Below are positions 58,153 through 64,000 of a stretch of DNA of 64,000 bases, in pieces. The position numbers and the translations under genes were made by a program. Under the pieces are notes generated by a model. That model was given only the letters and a program-made list of their open reading frames with translations, did not search any database and was not told the DNA's origin. Origin of the DNA: JBMYRH01 sp049602155 (lineage in GTDB: Bacteria; Myxococcota_A; UBA9042; PHBI01; JBMYRH01); contig JBMYRH010000025.1 of the NCBI GenBank assembly GCA_049602155.1, forward strand, positions 14,223-78,222, in the 5' to 3' direction. Within the stretch, counting starts at the first letter, position 1; every line of letters begins with the position of its first letter.

Positions 58153-61100
58153 CTAGGCTGCGTCGCCAGGGCTGGCGGGCTTTAACCCTCGAACGGCAGC
58201 GCCAAAGCGCAGGTAGAGCGCTGGAACCACGATGAGGTTGAGGAGGGTCGCCGACAGCAGCCCCCAGAGGATCACCTGTGCCATCGGTGCCTGGATCTCA
58301 CTGCCGGGTTCACCTGCAGCGAGCGCGAGCGGCAGCAGCCCAAGGCCAGACGCTGCTGCTGTCATAAGGATCGGAACGAGTCGCTCGGTGGCGGCGCGTC
58401 GCACGGCGACAAGTGGGCTTGAGATGCCCTCCTCGGCGATGAGGTGGTGGACGTGTGTGATGATCATCACCCCATTGCGCGTCGCGATCCCGAACAGGGT
58501 GATGAAGCCAATCAATGATGCGACGGAGATGACGCCACCGCCAATCCACACTCCGAGCACACCGCCCATCAGCGACAAGGGGAGGTTAAGGATCCCGAGC
58601 CACGCATCACGCGCGCTCCCGAAGGCCATGAAGAGCAGCAGGAAGACGAGGACGACAACCACAGCACCTAAGACCCCGAGCGTCCTCGACGCCCGGGCGG
58701 CGCTCTCGAACTGACCTCCAAAGCTGAGGTGATAGCCCGAGGGCAGTGGGAGCTGCTCGGTGAGGGCGGACTGGATGTCAGTGACCACGCTCGCGACATC
58801 GCGGCCTGCGACATTCGCCATCACGATGATGCGGCGTTGGCCATCCTCTCGTGAGACGGAATTCGGGCCAGCATCCCTCCGGATCTCTGCGAGCGCTCGC
58901 AGTGGGACCTGCGCCCCCGTCGGTGTGGTGACGACCACGTCCTTGAGCGCGTCTAAGTCCTTTCCAACCTCGAGCGGGTAGCGCACGACGAGGTCATATG
59001 CGGCTTGGCCCTCCAAGACACGGGTGACATTGTGACCTGTCGTAGCGATCTCGAGGGCCGTGGCGGCCCGTTGCATGGTCAGGCCGTGCCGAGCGAGCGC
59101 CCCTCGCTTGAAGTCGAGAGTGATCATAGGGACATCACGCTGCTGTTCGACTTGAAGATCGACGACCCCGGGGATGTCCGCCATCAACGCCTCAGCTCCC
59201 TTCGCGAGGCGTCGGAGTTCACTCAGGTGTGGCCCGAAGATCTTCACGGCGATCGAAGAACGGACGCCGGAGAGCATATGATCGATGCGGTGAGATATGG
59301 GTTGCCCGAGGTCCGCGTTGACGCCTGGCACAGCGTGTAGGGACTCGCGCACGGCGCTCAGGAGATCTGCACGCGCGCGACCGTCAGGAGCGAGGACCAC
59401 CTCAATCTCACTCGCGTTGACCGACATCGCGTGCTCGTCGCCCTCTGCGCGCCCTGTTCGGCGTGTGGTGCTGAGGACCTCGGGGTGCTGCAGCAATGCT
59501 TTCTCTGCCATCAGACCCAAGGTGTCGCTTTGCGCGAGGCTCGTGCCGGGGGCGGCGACGATCCCCACAGTGAGTGAGCCTTCGTTAAACGGGGGGAGGA
59601 AGTCCTGGCCAGCGTGCGAGGCTGAGTATACTGCGACTCCAAATCCTAGGATGCTTAGCGCCGTGACGAGCTTCCAACGGGGCAGGACAAAATTAAGCAC
59701 AGGTCCGTACAGCGCCTTCACAACGCGGGCCGGGCGAGGCTCATCGTCCCGCTCGACGGCCTTGGCGTTCGGCAAAAAGATAGCGCAAAGCACCGGGGTG
59801 ACCGTGATGGCGACGAGCAGGGAGGCGCCGAGGGCCACGAGGTAAGCAAGCCCGAGGGGGGCGAGGAGGCGGCCCTCGACCCCCTCTAAGAAGAAGAGGG
59901 GTAGGAAGACCACGCCGATGACGAGCGTCGCGAAGACAATCGAACTTCTGATCTCGCGGCTGGCCGCCAAGACGATGGCCCCGGCGGGGCGCTGCTCCTC
60001 TGCTGGGAGGTCGCGCTCCATCCGCAGTCGTCGAACGACGTTTTCCACATCGATGATCGCGTCATCGACGAGGGCGCCGACAGCGATCGCCATGCCCCCG
60101 AGGCTCATCGTGTTGACCGTGATGCCCAAGGCCGCCATCGCGAGGACTGCGGAGAGCAGCGATAGCGGGATGGCGAGCGCAGCGATCAGCGTGGCTCGGA
60201 GGCTCGCAAGGAACAGGAGGATCACCAGGATGACCAAGAAGGCGCCGTCACGCAGGGCCGCGGTGACGTTCGCGATGGCGACCTCGATGAAGTCTGCCTG
60301 TCTAAAGCCATCACGATGCAGGGTGACACCCGACGGCAGAGCGCCTTCGATACTGTCGAGCGCGTCGTCGAGTCGCTCAGTTAGCGCGAGCGTGTTCACG
60401 CCCGGCTGCTTTTGAATCCCAAGCACGACCGCATGCTCTGCGTTAAACCCACCTTGCCCGCGCTGGAAGGCGGGGCCGATTTGCACTGTCGCGACGTCGT
60501 TGATGCGAAGAGGTTGCCCTGCACGCATGGCGACTAGGATCTCCGAGATGTCTTCAACGGTCCGTATGCGCCCCACACCTTGGATGAGTGACTCCTGGCC
60601 TCGCTCGATGAGTACTCCGGCGGACGCGTTGATGTTGCCCTCCGCCAGCGCCTCAGCAATCTCCGTGGCGCTGACTCCCAGATCTGCCATTCGGCCGGGT
60701 CGCAGCACGACTTGGAACTGTTTCAGCTCCCCTCCGATGCTGAGGACTTGGGCGACGCCCTCGACCGCCTGGAGCCTCCGCTTGACCAAGACATCGGCTG
60801 TCGTCCGGAGATGCATCAGATCCTTACCCTCTCTGCTCCGAAGCCCAAGGAACATGACCTCGCCCATGATGGAGGTCACGGGGCCGAGGATTGGTGGCGT
60901 CATCTCGGTCGGCATTCCGCTTCGCACAAGGTCGAGCCGCTCACTGACAGCTTGGCGGGCGCGGTAAACATCTGTGCTCCAGTCGAACTCGACCCAGAAC
61001 ACGGCGAGCCCGACGGAGGTGGCTGAGCGGACACGACGTACGCCGGGCATCCCGGTCAACGCCGCTTCGATTGGCATGGTCACCAGCGTCTCGAGTTCAA

Positions 61101-61275
61101 CAGGCGCCATGTCATGCGCATCAGCGAGGACCGTTACGGTGGGGGCTGTCAGATCCGGGAAGACATCTACGGGGCGGTTCATGGTCTCCCATGTCCCCCA
61201 GCCACTCACGAGCAAGGCTCCTACCATCACGAGCAGCCGATTACGTAGGGACCACGCGAGGATGGCGTCGATCAA
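58153..61275 (-). CDS. Heavy-metal efflux RND pump, CzcA/CusA-like
   Basis: This 1040-residue inner-membrane proton antiporter pumps metal ions across the envelope with the adaptor and outer-membrane channel encoded upstream. It has twelve predicted helices with two large periplasmic loops. Family markers are RPVDVFPDLTAPTVTVLADAHDMAPVELE near residue 34, LGGMAIAVGALVDDAIIDVENVVRRL in helix 4 (proton-relay Asp and Glu), and GFITLFGIATRNGVMIITHVHHL in helix 10. The helix 4 sequence does not match the textbook Zn/Co/Cd or Cu/Ag subclass motif exactly, so the metal is left open. It overlaps the adaptor gene by ATGA. Confidence 0.92.
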   Translation of the reverse strand: MIDAILAWSLRNRLLVMVGALLVSGWGTWETMNRPVDVFPDLTAPTVTVLADAHDMAPVELETLVTMPIEAALTGMPGVRRVRSATSVGLAVFWVEFDWSTDVYRARQAVSERLDLVRSGMPTEMTPPILGPVTSIMGEVMFLGLRSREGKDLMHLRTTADVLVKRRLQAVEGVAQVLSIGGELKQFQVVLRPGRMADLGVSATEIAEALAEGNINASAGVLIERGQESLIQGVGRIRTVEDISEILVAMRAGQPLRINDVATVQIGPAFQRGQGGFNAEHAVVLGIQKQPGVNTLALTERLDDALDSIEGALPSGVTLHRDGFRQADFIEVAIANVTAALRDGAFLVILVILLFLASLRATLIAALAIPLSLLSAVLAMAALGITVNTMSLGGMAIAVGALVDDAIIDVENVVRRLRMERDLPAEEQRPAGAIVLAASREIRSSIVFATLVIGVVFLPLFFLEGVEGRLLAPLGLAYLVALGASLLVAITVTPVLCAIFLPNAKAVERDDEPRPARVVKALYGPVLNFVLPRWKLVTALSILGFGVAVYSASHAGQDFLPPFNEGSLTVGIVAAPGTSLAQSDTLGLMAEKALLQHPEVLSTTRRTGRAEGDEHAMSVNASEIEVVLAPDGRARADLLSAVRESLHAVPGVNADLGQPISHRIDHMLSGVRSSIAVKIFGPHLSELRRLAKGAEALMADIPGVVDLQVEQQRDVPMITLDFKRGALARHGLTMQRAATALEIATTGHNVTRVLEGQAAYDLVVRYPLEVGKDLDALKDVVVTTPTGAQVPLRALAEIRRDAGPNSVSREDGQRRIIVMANVAGRDVASVVTDIQSALTEQLPLPSGYHLSFGGQFESAARASRTLGVLGAVVVVLVFLLLFMAFGSARDAWLGILNLPLSLMGGVLGVWIGGGVISVASLIGFITLFGIATRNGVMIITHVHHLIAEEGISSPLVAVRRAATERLVPILMTAAASGLGLLPLALAAGEPGSEIQAPMAQVILWGLLSATLLNLIVVPALYLRFGAAVRGLKPASPGDAA

Positions 61276-62876
61276 TGGGTGTGACCCTGGGCTGGCGCGG
61301 CGTCTTTCAGGCTGGCGAGCTTCAAGAGGTAGGCCCCCTCCACAGCAACACTCTCAGTGGCCAGTAACCCCTCAGTAATCGCCACGTGCTCTCCGTCACG
61401 CGCCCCAGTCTTTACCGGTCGACGACGGAAGTTCTCACCATCGACTTGGACATAGACGACCGAGACCCCGGCATCCTGGACAATCGCGCTGCGTGGCACA
61501 GCGACTTGCTCAACCGAGTCTCCAGTCCAAAGCTGCGCCCGAACAGCGAGGCCGGCCGGGAGATCCTTCGGTGCCCCCCCTAGGCGCCACCAGAGCGGAA
61601 TTGTGTGTCGGACATCGTCCACGCCGAGCGGTGCATCAATCCTCGCCTCAAGTGGCAATTCAATGCCCTCCGTCTGCCCATCGAGCTGCACACGGGCGCC
61701 CGTGATTTGGTGCAACTTAGATGCCTCAACTTCGGGGACATCCAGCTCGAAGATGCGGCCGGCGGGGTCCACGAGCTCTAAAAGCGCTTCATCGGCGCTG
61801 ACGTAGGCGCCAGCGCGCACATGGACCTGCCTCACACGGCCATCGTAGGGCGCGCGCACCTCGATGGCCGAGGCCTCTGCGCCGTTGACGGACTGAACGG
61901 CCGAGAGCTGAGCCAGACGGCGCTGAGCAGCCCGCCGCCCCACGCGCGCCTCCTCGATGGTTAGCTGTGCTTCAGACAGGCTGCGTGCAGATGCTGCGCC
62001 TTGAGACACGAGCCCCTCGAGGCGCTCAACCTCGCCTTTTGCCCAGCGCTCCTTGGCGCGCGCTTCGTCCCGGGAACGTTCGAGCCCTGCGCGGTCGTTG
62101 CCAGCGGGATCCACCATCGGCAAGACGCTCGCGAGCACATCATCGCGGCGGATGGTCGCTCCCGGCGCCGGGAGTGCTCCGTTCGTTGACATGAGTCGCC
62201 CCCCCACGGGGGACTTGATGGTCGTGACGCTGTCGTTGAGTTCCCGAACGCGGCCGTAGACTGCGAATCCTTCACGCATGCGCCGAGAGGAGACCTTCTC
62301 GACGCGAAAGTCGAGGTTCCACTGCTGCTCCAGTAACAGCGTGACGAGGGTGCTACCTTCCTCGTCTTCTTCTGCTTTAGGGAGCTGAGCCTCACTCACC
62401 AAGACGCTGACCTCACCGAGTTCGTGACGGTCGATGGCGCCGTTAGCGCTGAGTTCCAGCGAGAGGCGCCGGGTGACGGGGTAGCCTGGGGTGACCTCTG
62501 GTCGAAAGATCCCGGGCTGGGATACGGCCTTGATGGCGAACCTCTCTTCAGGAGCGTCTCCTCCTGAGAGCACCACGGTCAGTGTCCCTTTGGCGACCGG
62601 GCTCCAGTCGTGAGCCCAGGTCAGGTGTGACGCGAACTTCACCGGGACGCCGAGGACGAGCGGAGGGAACTCGCTGAAGGACTGGGTGGCAGCACCCCAG
62701 CTGGTGCGGCTCTCTGGGGCGGGGCCATCATCGTCGTGTCCGTGACCATGCCCGTGCACGGCACCGCTGTGGCTGTGTTCGTCGTCATGGCCACCGTGAT
62801 GGTCATGGTCATGGTCATGGCGGTGGCAAGACCACAGCCCAGAGACCAACATCAGAGCGAAGAGGGTTCGGTTCAT
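61272..62876 (-). CDS. RND periplasmic adaptor (CzcB/CusB-like) with His-rich N-terminus
   Basis: This 534-residue membrane-fusion protein has a signal (MNRTLFALMLVSGLWSC) ending in a lipidated Cys at 17. The next 32 residues hold about thirteen His among Asp and Gly (HRHDHDHDHHGGHDDEH and on), a likely metal-collecting segment. A beta domain follows, then the hairpin (LERSRDEARAKERWAKGEVERLEGLVSQGAASARSL) between two lipoyl halves (IKSPVGGRLMSTNGALPAPGATI and VRAPYDGRVRQVHVRAGAYVSADE). Barrel domains end with another short His motif (GHTH). It overlaps the CzcC-like stop by ATGA and is co-transcribed with both partners. Confidence 0.92.
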   Translation of the reverse strand: MNRTLFALMLVSGLWSCHRHDHDHDHHGGHDDEHSHSGAVHGHGHGHDDDGPAPESRTSWGAATQSFSEFPPLVLGVPVKFASHLTWAHDWSPVAKGTLTVVLSGGDAPEERFAIKAVSQPGIFRPEVTPGYPVTRRLSLELSANGAIDRHELGEVSVLVSEAQLPKAEEDEEGSTLVTLLLEQQWNLDFRVEKVSSRRMREGFAVYGRVRELNDSVTTIKSPVGGRLMSTNGALPAPGATIRRDDVLASVLPMVDPAGNDRAGLERSRDEARAKERWAKGEVERLEGLVSQGAASARSLSEAQLTIEEARVGRRAAQRRLAQLSAVQSVNGAEASAIEVRAPYDGRVRQVHVRAGAYVSADEALLELVDPAGRIFELDVPEVEASKLHQITGARVQLDGQTEGIELPLEARIDAPLGVDDVRHTIPLWWRLGGAPKDLPAGLAVRAQLWTGDSVEQVAVPRSAIVQDAGVSVVYVQVDGENFRRRPVKTGARDGEHVAITEGLLATESVAVEGAYLLKLASLKDAAPAQGHTH

Positions 62877-64000
62877 GGGGTGTGGCCTACGAGGTGGTCC
62901 AACTCTATGACAGCGAGCCACGCTTGGCCGCGGAGTTCAAGGGCTTGAAGCCTATCATCCCGCGCATCCGCATGGGCTTCCAGGAGTCCGCCTAAGTCCA
63001 GCTCGCCACCGTCGTACGCGTGCTTTGCGGCGGCCAGGAGCTTCTCGTGACCATGGCTGAGATGCGCTTCGGCCTTTTGGGCGACTGCGATTAAGCGCTC
63101 TGCGCGAATGTAAGCCCGCCTGACACGGGCTTCTTGGTGATGAGTCCAGAGCCGTAAATCGTGTGTGGCACGCGTGCGTTGCGCGAGCCCGACGCCCTCG
63201 TCACCGCTACGGTCACCTCCGAGCGGCAAGGACAGCTGTGCCCCTGCCGTATAACCCAGCTCCCGCGTTGCCGCCTGAGCTGCTGTCTTAAACCCCAGGG
63301 AGACCTCTAAGTCGGGGACCCATGCGCGTCGTCCGGCGGCACGTCGGAGATCACCGCTGCGAGCGCGGGCCGTGTACATCAGCGTGGTGGGGTGCTCATT
63401 GAGGCGGCTGGTGTAGGCGTCGACGCCCCCCTCCATGAGCTGAGGCATGTCTGGAGCTATCAGTCGGGGGGCCTCAGCGCCCTCAGGCCACGCCAAGAGC
63501 GACAGCAGCTCTGCCACCAAACCGTCCCGCTCTGCGCTGCCTTGAGCGACGATGATCTCGCCCCTCGCGAGCTCATGATGACTATGCTGACTGGCCCAGG
63601 CTGGAGCGGCGCCCGCTCGGACGCGCGCACTCACGCGTCCTTCCGCGTCGGCGAGCTGTGCTCGCCAGCTCTCGAACACCTCCGTGCGCTCGCGGGCGAA
63701 CCGTGCTTTGTGGAAGGTGGTTCGCAGATGGGCTGTGTGTGTGTGACGCACTGCCTCGGCGGCATGGCGTGCGGCGGCTCCCGTGGCACGCAACGCTAGC
63801 GCGCGCTGGCCGGCACGGCCTGACAGTTCGAGTGATTGAGTCAGCTGCACCGTGTCTTCGTCTGCCCCGGCTGGGCCGAAGAGCTGTTCCCTGTTCCAGC
63901 CCATTGAGGTTGGCCCCAGCGCCGTCTGTGCCCTGGCTTCTGCCTCGGCGTTTAGGCCCGCGTCTTGAACAATAGCGTCCATTCCGAGCTGAGCGAGCGC
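62873..64000 (-). CDS. TolC/CzcC-like outer-membrane efflux channel (partial)
   Basis: The last 375 residues of an outer-membrane efflux protein; the frame is still open at the window end, so the start lies beyond. It carries long amphipathic helices (AEARAQTALGPTS, LRTTFHKARFARERTEVFESWRAQLADAEGRVSARVRAG, AYIRAERLIAVAQKAEAHLSHGHEKLLAAAKHAYDGGELDLGGLLEAHADARDD) between beta segments (LEVSLGFKTAAQ, GYTAGAQLSLPLGGD), as in the outer-membrane factor of CzcCBA. Few metal-binding His clusters are seen in this part. The order outer-membrane factor, adaptor, pump is that of czcCBA. Confidence 0.88.
   Translation of the reverse strand, partial: ALAQLGMDAIVQDAGLNAEAEARAQTALGPTSMGWNREQLFGPAGADEDTVQLTQSLELSGRAGQRALALRATGAAARHAAEAVRHTHTAHLRTTFHKARFARERTEVFESWRAQLADAEGRVSARVRAGAAPAWASQHSHHELARGEIIVAQGSAERDGLVAELLSLLAWPEGAEAPRLIAPDMPQLMEGGVDAYTSRLNEHPTTLMYTARARSGDLRRAAGRRAWVPDLEVSLGFKTAAQAATRELGYTAGAQLSLPLGGDRSGDEGVGLAQRTRATHDLRLWTHHQEARVRRAYIRAERLIAVAQKAEAHLSHGHEKLLAAAKHAYDGGELDLGGLLEAHADARDDRLQALELRGQAWLAVIELDHLVGHTP

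Noticed and set aside
62799..62820. CATGGT hexamer repeat as an independent DNA repeat element
   Set aside because: It encodes the His-Asp tract of the RND adaptor and needs no separate explanation.

Overview
The window reads as chromosomal DNA of a high-GC, Gram-negative, myxobacteria-like bacterium (Myxococcota, possibly the Bradymonadia side). This is inferred from content. There are many lipoproteins with Asp/Ser/Thr/Pro-rich linkers and Cys-rich repeats, an IgGFc-binding-type protein, FG-GAP/UnbV and choice-of-anchor-like surface proteins, a MYXO-CTERM-like tail, a lower mevalonate pathway and a B12-dependent ribonucleotide reductase. About 49 protein genes are supported. I saw no rRNA, tRNA, CRISPR array, insertion sequence, phage gene or transposase. 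Coding density is very high, and at least eleven gene pairs share a 4-base stop/start overlap (ATGA, GTGA or TTGA).

Layout. 1-7.9 kb: the end of a plus-strand gene, then six minus-strand genes: a small conserved protein, a C-terminally short GH3-type adenylating protein, a TPR protein, a large GT-C-like membrane protein that shares the TPR protein's N-terminal module, a two-helix membrane protein and a beta-rich protein of unknown function. 8-11.7 kb: a small lipoprotein, an arylsulfotransferase-like lipoprotein and a monomeric sarcosine oxidase-type enzyme. 11.7-18.9 kb: an FG-GAP/UnbV lipoprotein, divergent from a four-gene operon (IgGFc-binding-like protein, degenerate metallophosphatase, DUF971 protein, PI-PLC-like lipoprotein). 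18.9-21.8 kb: korAB, a 2-oxoacid:ferredoxin oxidoreductase. 22-24 kb: a DegT-type aminotransferase with a GT2 glycosyltransferase. 24-31.6 kb: a membrane-anchored nuclease-like protein, a zinc-PLC-like surface protein, sthA, the Fe-S carrier mrp, a cysteine desulfurase and a calcineurin-like phosphoesterase. 31.7-34.9 kb: a coupled SDR / GT-C / MOSC operon.

34.9-37.5 kb encodes a Cys-rich repeat lipoprotein whose N-terminal part looks like a caspase fold without catalytic residues. 37.6-44.4 kb is a plus-strand run of two envelope proteins, an ECF sigma factor, an anti-sigma-like membrane protein and two paralogous surface lipoproteins ending in a DUF2135/YfaP-like domain. smpB and a 0.58 kb low-GC leader precede nrdJ (B12-dependent RNR), which ends at a clear terminator. 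Then come two hypotheticals flanking an aldo/keto reductase, and a TetR regulator.

53.3-58.2 kb holds five tightly packed genes (type-2 IPP isomerase, mevalonate kinase, diphosphomevalonate decarboxylase, phosphomevalonate kinase, polyprenyl synthase). Together these convert mevalonate to a prenyl diphosphate; HMG-CoA synthase and reductase are not in the window. 58.2-64 kb is a CzcCBA-type heavy-metal RND system on the minus strand, with a His-rich lipoprotein adaptor; its outer-membrane gene runs off the window end.

The best candidates for undescribed biology are the six-gene 0.3-7.9 kb cluster, the ECF sigma/DUF2135 lipoprotein cassette, the catalytically dead caspase-like lipoprotein and the long nrdJ leader. 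All family calls come from reading motifs by eye; no database search was run.
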